Part shown: piece after piece, positions 13,294 to 23,379 of the stretch
Position numbering within the stretch: position 1 is the first letter of the stretch
Layout of the letters: each line of letters opens with the position of its first letter
NCBI GenBank assembly: GCA_037039685.1
Contig: JAWNGF010000003.1
Span: 4,810,571-4,874,570 of the forward strand
Origin: Ceratobasidium sp. AG-K
Taxonomy: Eukaryota; Basidiomycota; Agaricomycetes; Cantharellales; Ceratobasidiaceae
Direction of reading: 5' to 3'
Length of the DNA stretch: 64,000 nt
Program-made: the position numbers and the translations under genes
The notes under the pieces: model-generated
The model's database searches: none
Seen by the model: the letters and a program-made list of their open reading frames with translations, nothing else
Told to the model about the DNA's origin: nothing

Positions 13294-14523
13294 ATGCTTG
13301 GTCAACTCGGATTTTCTGGCGTCTTGAGCGTTCTGCTCTTGGGAACTGGTAGCGTTTCAGCTGCCTCTAGGACACTCAAAAACTTGGTTGCTTTCGGAGA
13401 CTCGTATACTGATAAGGTCAATGTCGGAGATGGTAGGGACTATTTTACAATAAACTTCGTATCTCTTACCATTTCCCTTGTCTCCCAGGTGGTATCCCAT
13501 GGCCACTCTACGTGTCTTCCTACTCCAACGAGACGGTCTCAGTCTATGACTTTGCGCATTCGGGTGCAACCTGCTCGAATAAAATAACTCCCCGCCCGTT
13601 CCGCTCAGTTATGGAAACCCAGATCCCGGAATACAACGCAAATGTCACTACCAAGTCCGGAGCGACGTACATTATCGGTCCAAACGGCACATACGTCCCG
13701 CTCGCCAGTAAAGATACGCTCTACTCGATCTGGATTGGCACGAATGACGTGGGTGCGGGCACGGGTGCGTTGTTGACGGACCCGGTCGGCGATGCGTCGG
13801 TTGTGAACACCACGGCTTGTGTGTTCGATTGGGTCGCGGCCTTGTATGCGAAGGGTGCGAGGAATTTCTTGTTGCAAAATGTAAATGTTTTTATTAGTTG
13901 AAACCCACGATTCACTGAACTGGACTGGTGTATTTCAGATGATTCCTCTCTACCTCACCCCGATGTATTCCGCCACCGGTTACCCAACCAAATTTTGGGC
14001 CCCACCTCACAACCAGACCGAGTGGGCTCTGTTCATGGCGGAGCTCGTCCGGGCAGGGAACGAGCTTCAAGCGCTCCGAACCAAGTACATTGCTCCTTCC
14101 CAATTCCCTGGCGCACGCTTCGGTAAGTTACAAAATCAACTGAGCTGCTTGATTCGGAGACTTAACAGCATTTGTATTTAGGAATTTTTGACTCGTACGG
14201 CTTGTTCAACGACATGTACAACAACCCAGCCAAGTATCTAGTTGGACCTACGTACAACGTCACAGACGCGGTGAATGCATGCAAGTTCCCATACCCGAAC
14301 AATAATACACTCGTATGCGTGACTCAGCCTCGTGAGGTTCGAGATTCATACCTCTGGTACGTCCGTCGGAATTTGTCCGAGTAAATTTAATACTCAATTG
14401 TGGACCCGACCTAGGTGGGACGAGTTGCACCCCTCCGAACAAGCGAATAGAGTTCTTGCGCGGCATATTCTTGATGCACTGAGAGGCAAGGGGCCCTTTG
14501 TGTCGTGGTATGGCGCAAAGTAG
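13294..14523 (+). CDS. CE16 / GDSL acetylesterase, gene 1
   Basis: Secreted carbohydrate acetylesterase of the SGNH (GDSL) fold, expected to remove acetyl groups from plant cell-wall sugars. Start at 13294 gives the signal peptide MLGQLGFSGVLSVLLLG. Block I is KNLVAFGDSYTD with the catalytic Ser; block III is SIWIGTNDVGAG; block V is WDELHPSEQAN with the catalytic Asp and His. Five exons join in frame: GDG|GIPWPLY, FLLQN|MIPLYL, RF|GIFDSYGLF, YLW|WDELHP. The protein ends GPFVSWYGAK at 14523, about 340 residues, normal for CE16. First of four tandem copies; intron positions are the same in all. Confidence 0.9.
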
Positions 14524-14896
14524 CCCCGGAGAGGAAACTTCATTTGGGTGTTTAGGCTGGTTGATCTGTTACTCACTATGGTTACATTGGTAATGGGGCT
14601 AGGACAAGAGCGTCTATCCTCCTCCACTCTCCCACGACCGCATTGATCAATATCTTCTTGGAATTTAAACTTGAATTACTCGAAGTATATTATTCGCGTA
14701 CCAGTTCGGTTCGATAACATCGTGGAACAGCCCGAAGCTTTGGTGTAGGGGTCGAAGCACCCCGTACAGTAGTAATAGGCTTTGCTGCCTTGGAATTTAG
14801 GATCTCCGGACCCAGGAGCTCCACCTTCCGTTGCGCTTTCATCTTGCCCTGTTTCGTGAAGTTTTTTTGCGGCCAAAATCTCCCTCGGTTCTCAAA
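14524..14896. other. Intergenic between CE16 genes 1 and 2
   Basis: 373 bases of 3' flank and promoter; no gene or clear motif seen. Confidence 0.5.
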
Positions 14897-16157
14897 ATGC
14901 TTAGCTCGTATCTTCCCAGGGCTATCGCCGCAAGCGCCGCCCTACTCTACCGAGTAATGTATGGTCATAATCATATTCAGAGGGCAGAAGGGTTTCCTGT
15001 AATAAAAAACCTGGTAACCTTTGGGGACTCTTACACGGACGATATTTTGGTCGGGGATGGTAAGCACTCCTGATACTTACCAGTTGCTACTTGACCTAGC
15101 CCCTCGAGATGTACTCATGGACTTTCCCAGGCGGAATCCCATGGCCAACATTCCTCGCAGAGTACTCCGAGGGAGATGTCTCGGTCTACAATTTCGCCCG
15201 CGCTGGCGCGACATGTTCCAACAAGCTCACTCCTCGCTCATGGCCAGACGTCATGGAATTTGAGATTAACGAATATGACGATAATACGATCATGGGACCT
15301 GGCGACACGACATATATTCGCCCGCGTAGCGGTGGGGACTTCTTTCCGCTTCCGAGCGAGGAAACTGTATATTCGATCTGGCTTGGGACGAACGATGTGG
15401 GTGCTGACCAGTTAATGACGACTCCTCAAGCTGGCGTCTCCGTTGTGAATACGACGGCGTGCGTGTTTGACTGGATGCGGGAGCTGTACAATCGAGGTGC
15501 AAGGAACTTCATATTGCAAAATGTGAGTTTTCTCTCTCTCTTTGTTGGATGGACCTGATGGCTGTATGCAGATGGTGCCACTTTATCTAGCTCCATTTTA
15601 CTCTCCAAACGGGCATACGGAGCATTATTGGGATTTTCCACATAACCAGACGGCGTGGAACATACAAATTACTGAGCTGGTCCGTGCTGGCAATGAACTA
15701 CAGGCGCTCCGAACAAAATATGTCGCACCGTCATTGTTTCCTGGCTCACGTATTGGTTCGTTTTTAGGATTACCAATTATAGAAGTTTTTATTATTCTAA
15801 TATCTTGCCCAGGCTTGTTCGACTCGTATGGCTTGTTTAAGGATATGTACAATAGCCCGTGGAAGTATCTGGTGGGCCCGGATTACAACGTTACCGGTTC
15901 TATCAGTTCGTGTCAATATCCACCGGGTAGTGCAGTCATGATATGCGTGACTCAACCATTGGAAGCCCATGACTCGTATCTATGGTTGGTAACATTTATT
16001 TCATATTTTTTGTGTCGGAGCCGCTGACCTTGACCACCTCGTCTCAAGGTGGGATGAAGTACATCCATCGGAGCAGGCGAACCGAGTTGTTGCCCAACAT
16101 ATGCTGGCAGCGTTACGGGGCGCAGGTCCATTCGTGTCATGGCATGGTGCATCATAG
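14897..16157 (+). CDS. CE16 / GDSL acetylesterase, gene 2
   Basis: Tandem paralogue of gene 1. Start at 14897 gives MLSSYLPRAIAASAALLYRV, a plausible signal peptide. Catalytic blocks are intact: NLVTFGDSYTDD (Ser), SIWLGTNDVGAD, and WDEVHPSEQAN (Asp, His). Introns fall at the same places as in gene 1; exon 2 begins GIPWPTFLAEYSEG and exon 4 begins GLFDSYGLFKDMY. Between blocks the sequence differs from gene 1 (for example NEYDDNTIMGPG in place of the Thr/Lys-rich loop). Ends FVSWHGAS at 16157. Likely secreted and active; closest relative in the window is the broken gene 3. Confidence 0.88.
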
Positions 16158-16558
16158 TATCATGAATAACATATGTATTGAAATTTATAGACAGAAATGA
16201 GCTTTCTCCTTTTTCAAATTCAGGCCGGTTGGGTTCATTGCTGGTGCCCATCAAGGTTACATTAATATTGGTAAGGCCCGGGCGTTTATCATCCCACGGC
16301 CGTGTTGACCACTCGTAGTTTCTTGGAATACAAACGTAAACCGATTCGCGTACAAAATTCGAGCACTGCCGCAATTCGATAAGGTTTTGTGGAGAAACTT
16401 GAATTTTGAACCGTGACGCATTTCATAGGAGGGTGTATCAGGCCTTGATAAGATCCTGGAATTTGGTGGCGGACGCCTTGCAGCTCAAGGATACTGCTAC
16501 GTTTTGGTCTTGGATCGCCTCATTTACATTTCTGGAAGCATAAATTCTGATTCTCGCG
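16158..16558. other. Intergenic between CE16 gene 2 and pseudogene 3
   Basis: About 400 bases; no gene seen. Confidence 0.45.
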
Positions 16559-17784
16559 ATCCTCGGTTCGTTCGTTCCCAGCGCTATGGCAGCAGGCGCG
16601 GCACTACTTTACAGCACCAAGTACAACCAGACTCAGAGGGCATCGGGGTTCTCAATTATTAGAAGCCTAGTTACATTTAGAGATTCATACACGGATGATA
16701 TTATAGTTGGTAATGGTAAGTGCTTCCTGAACTCGCTGGTTACAACTCACCTTGTGGTTCGTAGGCGGAATCCCATGGCCAACATTTCTTGCAGACTACT
16801 CCGAGGGAGATGTCTCGGTTTATAATTTCCCGCGCTGGCGCGACATGCCCCAACAAGTTCACCCCTCGCGCATGGCCAGACGTCATGGAATCTGAGGTTA
16901 ACGAATACGACGATGATATAATCAAAGGGCCAGGTGGCATGAGGCATATTCGTCCGCGTAGCGGTGGCGAATACTTCCCACTTATGAGCGAGGAGACTGT
17001 GTATTCGATATGGCTTGGGACGAACGACGTGGGCTTCGATCAGTTAATGACAAGCCCGCGGGAGGGCGTCTCCGTTGAGAATACGATCGCATGCGTGTTT
17101 GACTGGATGCGAGAGGTATACAATCGAGGCGCAAGTAATTTTTTATTGCAAAATGTGAGTATCTGAATTTTCCGATTTCAGTGCATCTGAGCCCCTGTGT
17201 AGATTATACCACTTTATCTTACGCCCTTTTACTCTCCTAACGGACACACAGTGCATTTTTGTGATTTTCCACATAACCAGACGGCGTGGAACCTACAAAT
17301 GGCTGAAGTGGTTCGAGTTGGCAATGAGTTACACGCACTCCGAGCAAAATACATAGCGCTATCGCTATTCCCTGGTGCACTCGTCGGTTAGTTTCTGGCC
17401 CTTTATGAATACGGCACTCCTTAACCCCCCATTTAAGGATTATTTGACTCGTATAGGTTGTTTAACGATATGTACACCAGCCCATGGAAGTACTTGGTTG
17501 GTCCTGATTACAACGTCGCAGATCCGATTAGTTCGTGCAAGTACCCACCAAATGGTACCGTGATCTTATGCGAAACAAAACCCCCAGAAGTCCACCGTTC
17601 GTACCTGTGGTAAGTCTACTTTGTCGTGTTTGTAATCTTCCTTGCTTCTTCATATGTTGATCGCACAATCTAAAGGTGAGACGAAGCACATCCATCGGAG
17701 CAGGCTAACCGAATTGTCGCCCGACATGTACTAGCAGCGCTCAGGGGTGAAGCTCCATTTGTGACGTGGTATGGCGCGGTGTAG
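16559..17784 (+). pseudogene. CE16 / GDSL acetylesterase, copy 3, inactivated
   Basis: Aligned with gene 2 along its whole length and clearly broken. (1) The position of gene 2's ATG reads ATC (16559-16561); the first in-frame ATG is at 16586. (2) Block I reads TFRDSYTDD: AGA replaces the Gly codon next to the catalytic Ser. (3) Near 16828-16831, two bases are missing relative to gene 2 (AATTTCCCGCG against AATTTCGCCCGCG), shifting the frame just after exon 2 begins. (4) At 17677-17679 TGA replaces TGG at the Trp before the catalytic Asp-x-x-His block. Splice sites are still recognisable and the remaining text (SIWLGTNDVGFD, HPSEQANRIVARH) is well preserved, so inactivation is probably recent. 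Confidence 0.88.
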
Positions 17785-18110
17785 TATTTACAGATGATTT
17801 GTTCATTCAAAGTTGCAATAACAAGTGAGCTTCTCGCCTCTTGCAAGTCACCCTGAACTACGATGTTCTACCCGGATGATTATCGGTGGTAGGCTGGCAT
17901 CCTATCATTAGTCTTCAACTTCAAGCCCATATGCTCTTCGGGGCACGTCCACTAATGCGGTGATATCCCGTCCGCTCAGCCTTCTCGGCGGCCGTTCCTG
18001 TTTTATTCTACTGCCCGGCGCACAAACGAAGACCGGCTTTTGGAGTAGAGCTACAAATAGCTCAGGAGGTTATTTGGGACAGCCAGCAGGCTTTGTGTTG
18101 CCTCCCCAAC
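17785..18110. other. Intergenic before CE16 gene 4
   Basis: 326 bases; promoter of gene 4 presumably, no distinct element recognised. Confidence 0.4.
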
Positions 18111-19332
18111 ATGATGCTCAAAATCTGGCTGGCTGCGGCGACTCTCGCTGGATCACCATGCCTTGCATTTTCGTTCAAGAACTTGGTGGCGTTTGGTGAT
18201 TCTTTTACGGATAACGTTGTCATCGATTTCAGTAAGTTTGGAAGTTGCCTTCGGTTGAAATTAGCATATAATCACTCTATTTTTCTACTAGATAGAACTG
18301 CCTGGCCGGACTTCATCAGCCAATACTCAAAACAGTCGATTTCTGTCTATGACTTTGCTCATGCTGGTGCAACCTGCTCGAACAAACTTACGCCGCGCAT
18401 ATACAAGCCTGTCCTGGAGGCTCAGATTCCAGAGTACACTGCTAATGTCACTACTAAATCTACTGGGAAACCCTCTACCAAAACCACGTATATTCTCTCA
18501 AGGAACGGGACCTATGTTCCCTTGGCAAGCAAGGATACCCTCTATTCTATCTGGATTGGTACAAACGATGTTGGGGCGGGGCTTTTGCTCACAGACCCGC
18601 TACCGGGCGTTTCAATTGTTAATACCACTGCTTGTGTGTTTGATTGGATTCAAGGTTTATACAACCAGGGGGCGCGTAACTTTTTGATTCAGCAGGTAAG
18701 TGTTCATTAGCCTCACGTTGATGACATGGTTGAACACTTTCGGCAGATGATTCCGCTCTGGTTGCTTCCGATGTACTCGCCGGCGGGCTATAACACGAGA
18801 TATTGGAACGAGCCGCACAACCAAACCGAATGGAGCATTTTTATTGCCGAGCTGGTCCGGTCCGGGAACGAGTTACAATCCTTGCGTGCGAAATATATCG
18901 CCCCGGCTCGGTTCCCTGGCGCTCGCATAGGTGAGTACTAATCCCTAGTCTGCTATTCTACGACTAAACAACGACGCAACGGTACTCAACAGGAGTATTT
19001 GACTCCTATAATCTATTCCAAGACATGTACAACAACCCTGCGAATTATCTAGTCGGACCCAAATACAATGTCACAGGTGCAGCGCATGCATGCCGATATC
19101 CCCCCGGTAACTCGACCCTGGTTTGCACAACAGAACCTAGCAACGTTCTAGATTCATACCTCTGGTAGGATTCCCAAGGCTAGCTCGAACTTTGCATTAT
19201 TGACCATTACCGTCCGATAGGTGGGACGAACTGCATCCCTCTGTACAGGCAAATCGAGTCGTCGCTCGACAAATCCTTGGCATTTTACAAGGAAAAGGAT
19301 CGCCGTTGGTACAATGGTATGGTGCAAAATAG
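18111..19332 (+). CDS. CE16 / GDSL acetylesterase, gene 4
   Basis: Fourth tandem copy, more like gene 1 than genes 2-3. Start at 18111 gives the signal peptide MMLKIWLAAATLAGSPCLAF. Catalytic blocks intact: KNLVAFGDSFTDN, SIWIGTNDVGAGLLL, WDELHPSVQAN. Exon 2 begins RTAWPDFISQYSKQS; the loop YTANVTTKSTGKPSTK is Thr/Lys-rich as in gene 1. Exons join at GT-AG sites in frame (IQQ|MIPLW, RI|GVFDSYNLF, YLW|WDELH). Ends LVQWYGAK at 19332. Its last exon was copied in the neighbouring segmental duplication (relic at 23112-23224). It converges tail-to-tail with a rhamnogalacturonan lyase 139 bp away. Confidence 0.9.
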
Positions 19333-19471
19333 GCAGGGAGCGCTACCACTATTCTTTCAGGGTTTCTGGCGCACGGTTAAGGGCTTAGGTAGTAAAAGCG
19401 AGAATTTATTCAGATATGAACCTAATCCGAGCTGAACGGAAGCGTGGAGCAAGCGTCCAAAACCAGACCAA

Positions 19472-22054
19472 CTAGTAGAGGCGGAGAGCGTCAAAGACTA
19501 CGTTGGGCGACCTGCAAGTGTCGTCAGCGAGCTTGTTTAAGAAATAAATGAACGCAACACACAAGTAGGTTGCTCCAGAGGAACCTGAGATGACGTTGAT
19601 GGTCATTACGTTGACAGCGCTCGATGTGAGAACGCCAGATGCTGCAGATGTATCAGTGTGTGTATTAAACCTGGAAATTTGTGATCAGGGCGGGGGGTAG
19701 GGGAAACTTACGGATGTTAACAACGTAGCGCGTGTTCTGCGAAGGGAGCAATGGTCAACTAGCTGATACCCGGACGATAGTTCTACGACTTACATTTCCG
19801 CGCCAAGTTCCGCGAGTAACGCCGCGGCTATTAGGCTGATTGGGAGCTGGGGGGGAAGGGCCGGTCCATCCGTTGATGGTGACCTGAGGACGACCGCCTA
19901 ACGCGAAGGTTCGCATTAGTCGCATACATAGACTTTCAAATACAATCATACCAGCAAAGGCGAGGGTAATGCCAATCTCTAGAGTACGGGCTCCGATTTG
20001 AGAAGACGACATGGACCAACGAACGGTGACAGGACCGACATCCTTGAAGACTGCCATGGGGAAGTATCCGATGCCTTGTTGGCCAACGGTATAGGTTCGG
20101 ACCCATTCATGCATACTGTTTATTGTTTGATCAGGATTTAAGAGTGCTGAAGTTTGATTGAAACTCACCGTTGGTCCGAGGGACTTGGGAAATGACAAAA
20201 TGGTTAGTATTTACCCGGTTGATGGGCCTCAAAGGATACGTACTGCATAGTCTCAATCATACTATGTAGGGATGTGTATCAGTACCTAGTATCTTGCGCT
20301 GTGCACCAGAAACTCACTCGGCGTTCAAGAATCCTCGTGGGGTTCCGTCAAAGTCACCAATCTGCCAAATGGTGGTTGGGTTCGCTTCGGCCGAGTTGAT
20401 GTTGGCGGTAACCGTGCCTCCAGCACTGACAGTGACGCTCGAGGTGGCAACGGCAAGTTCACTCTTATACACTAGGAGCAAACTCGCGTTAGTGACCTTT
20501 GTGGGTTGTTCGATTGACTCGGCAAACATACTAGTCATGGTATAAGTACCAGGCTTCATAGCTGGGGAGTAAAAGTTGCCGTTTGATTCGGCGCGAGCCC
20601 TATGTCAATTATTGTTGGTTTATGTTGGACCAACGGGGTTGTGAATTGCGTACCAGTATTGAGCGGCAGAGTTGGCCCATCCTACAACGACGAGGCTGGC
20701 AAAATTGGATGGTGCACCAGCAGCCTTGCCCTTGACGTATCCACGTGCGGACGGGGGAACCCAGCCAGCGATACCCAATCCGTCCCAGAAAGCCAAGTCT
20801 AAATAATTTCGAGTTAGATTCGAGATGCGCAGAAAATGGATGCGAGGGACTCACTAATGTCGGCCGAAGGAGTGGCACCAGTCGTGAACTGGAGTAGATA
20901 TGGGCCGTGCAAGCCCATACGGTAAGCCTCGGTTTGTGTGTGACCGGAGTTCATATAGTAGTAGACCTCTTGCTGTCCACCTTGCATTGTAGAAATGATT
21001 AAAATCAAGAAAATAATTCAACAGTATGTTATACTCACCATTCTGGTTGTCGATGCTGGTACGGACAAGATTTTAACTACCCACATTTGAAAAGCACACT
21101 ATGCGCACTCACTCGCGGAAGAAGGGCCCACCTGAGGCAGACTCGTAACCAGTGCCAGGGATGATCATGAACGCGCCAATGCCAGAGCCAGTTACCTACA
21201 AGTCAAGGGTATAAGCAACTCGTCACAATAGATGCAATAAACGTATACTTACACCATGAACTCTGTCGTCGATGAACTGCCGGGTTGAATAAACTTCAAG
21301 TAATCTCAATGTTTGTCGCATACAAATGGCGAGTGGACTTACACTTGGAGCGAGTTTGACCGCTGACAACAAATACGTCGCTCCCTTCAACTGTGCTCGA
21401 CGATCCCGCGACTTTGGAAGCAGTGGGTCCGTTGGGAAGTGTGGCTGCGTTCAAACGCGCGATGAAGCGCAATTCGCCGACCGACGGTTCAGCCGTAATA
21501 CTTTTCAAAGAAACTGGCTCAGGGATACGTCATATTGAGTCCAATTCAAGAACTTACTAAGTAGCCATATGGATGCCAGGGTTTTTGTATTGTGCAACGT
21601 AATATCTAAACAAGCCGATGAGGTTTGATAGCATGAAAAATGGCCTGGCTTACTGAGTTATCGAGCCTGCAGTGCAAGTGACCTTGATGTAGTTGCCAAT
21701 CTTGGTCCACGAGCAAGATGCGCCAATACCAGAGCCCTGCCAACCAGATTAAGGAACACTTAGACCAAGACATGACGATTTGACTCACAATGTGACTACG
21801 CTTGGATTGGTCTTGTGCTTGAATTCCGTTGAATAGCATAGAAGTAATGTCTCCGGTAGTCTTCTCGACTGTTTCGTTCATCAAAGGTCGGCACTATGGC
21901 GGGGTATAGCAGGTAACATACCAGTGAAGACAAGGCCGGCGTCCGTATCGATGGAGAACAGGTTTCCGGACTCCTTCACGCCGAATCCCGCAAGGGCCGG
22001 TGCGAAGAGGCTGGAGAGGGCGAGTGAAACAGACAGTAGCGTTCGCCCCAGCAT
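19472..22054 (-). CDS. Rhamnogalacturonan lyase (PL4), copy 1
   Basis: Secreted enzyme that cleaves the rhamnogalacturonan-I backbone of pectin by beta-elimination. Start at 22054 gives signal peptide [20 protein letters not shown], then [15 protein letters not shown] and [20 protein letters not shown], the characteristic N-terminus of fungal PL4. Later: [72 protein letters not shown], a second domain around [16 protein letters not shown] and [11 protein letters not shown], and a C-terminal CBM-like domain ([43 protein letters not shown]). The Lys in TRSK and His in SGHTQTE correspond to residues implicated in catalysis in the Aspergillus enzyme (family knowledge). More than ten short exons; no break seen. 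Confidence 0.9.
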
Positions 22055-23111
22055 GGTTGGAAAAGAAATACTTGCAGTGGGATTGAGTTGAGCAGTTGAA
22101 ACAATGCGAAGGAATTTATGTACTGTCGCGCGGCCGGCCCGCCGAGCCTGAGAATGTATCAGCTCCCCGGAAGAGGGAGGAGCTTTGGTTCAGTACGTTA
22201 ACTGCCATCCCCATGGAGTGTATTATGTTGGGTATACAGACTAAGATGCATTGTATGTACTGGCGGGGTATGAGAATACTGGTTTGCTGTCAGCAGAACA
22301 TCAGGAATCGTATGGCCGAAGCTCTTAGGACTTGTCATGAGGGTCAGGCTACTAGGTAGACGTATCGGCCAAGACCATGCCGACGTCTGCTGACTTGGTC
22401 GCTGGGCCGGGGAATTAAGCGTACAATGCCGAGAATTACCCAGGAACAACCAATTTGCTGGATAAGGCTAATCAATGAGACCAGAAGGGGGATAGAATTA
22501 GTTCACTAAGTGGGCCGTGCCTGGGACCGGGGGACGCACCCTCGCGAGTTTTGCCGTGGGCATTTGAGTACCAGTGGTGATGTGTGCGGGTGGATGGCAT
22601 TAACTCTTGAAACGAAGAGCAAGGTGAATCGCGGTGAATAGGAGCATTAGTTGGAACGAGGTATATGAATTTGAGCGCGACTAGCTGGCAAGGCTTCAAA
22701 TTTGTGAGGAATGTGGAAGCTCCGAATCCAAACTAAGTTTCAGCCGTCAGCGTAAGCGGAAGATGGCATGTGCACGGAAGAAACAACCGATCCACAAGGC
22801 CGTAGCTAACTTCTTTGGAAGAATATACGGTATGGTCGTCTGGCGACAACTATTATGCACGTGGTAAACGGGAAACATCGACGAATCACCCTTCGATTAG
22901 ACGAGATTGGAGCAAATCTGGTCACGTGGCACAACGCGTCCCCTGCCAGACCAACGCACAGTGATGAAGAATCGGCATATTCATGCCAAATCCTCGTGTT
23001 GATCCAAAGCTTCTATGTAATATGCAGTTAAATACTACTTAAATTTGTACCTCCGCTAAGGTAAGTGAGGCTGGGTCCAAGAAATATGGGACCGACCATA
23101 ATAATCTGCGA
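22055..23111. other. Upstream region of RG lyase 1
   Basis: No gene. Holds the GC-rich block and a long stretch similar to 25967-26865, including GGTATGAGAATA near 22267 and 26186 and a GAATTAAGCG block near 22411 and 26331. The last ~150 bases before 23112 are not obviously part of the duplication. Confidence 0.55.
22126..22144 (-). promoter_or_regulatory. GC-rich promoter block of RG lyase 1
   Basis: A 19-nt block containing GCCGGCCCGCCG lies 72 bp before the ATG at 22054. A block with two mismatches lies 70 bp before the second lyase. Its nested CGG/CCG triplets could bind a Zn2Cys6 regulator (inference). Confidence 0.4.
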
Positions 23112-23224
23112 GATGGGATGAATCGCATCCCTCTATCTAGGTAAGCTGAGCGATGGCTGAATCAATTCTGGGAATATTGTAAGGGACAGGGTCGTAACTA
23201 GTATACTGGTATGACGCAAAATAG
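23112..23224 (+). pseudogene. Relic of a CE16 last exon
   Basis: Aligns with 19221-19332, the final exon of CE16 gene 4: starts TGGGATGAATCGCATCCCTC (block V Trp-Asp-Glu, then His-Pro-Ser) and ends GGTATGACGCAAAATAG, matching WYGAK-stop. In-frame stops follow HPSI. No other esterase exon lies upstream, so it is a duplication breakpoint fragment. Confidence 0.85.
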
Positions 23225-23379
23225 TCTTAGGGCTCCTCCGTTGCCTGTTTGAGTCTTTCAGGTCAGTCACACGCACAGCGAATGGTAAGAGGGTCATATA
23301 GCAGGAAGGACATTTCATTCGGCCTGACTCGACTATGAAACGAGTGGGAGGGCATGATACATAACCAATGATAAGTCCA

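Larger units (their letters stand above)
19210..22960. repeat. Segmental duplication, left copy (CE16 last exon + RG lyase 1 + upstream region)
   Basis: Similarity to 23100-26865 begins in the last exon of CE16 gene 4, runs through the lyase, its GC-rich promoter block and about 900 bp of upstream DNA, and ends near the shared GGTCACGTGGC at about 22920 and 26824. The offset is about 3.9 kb throughout. Boundaries are approximate. Confidence 0.75.
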
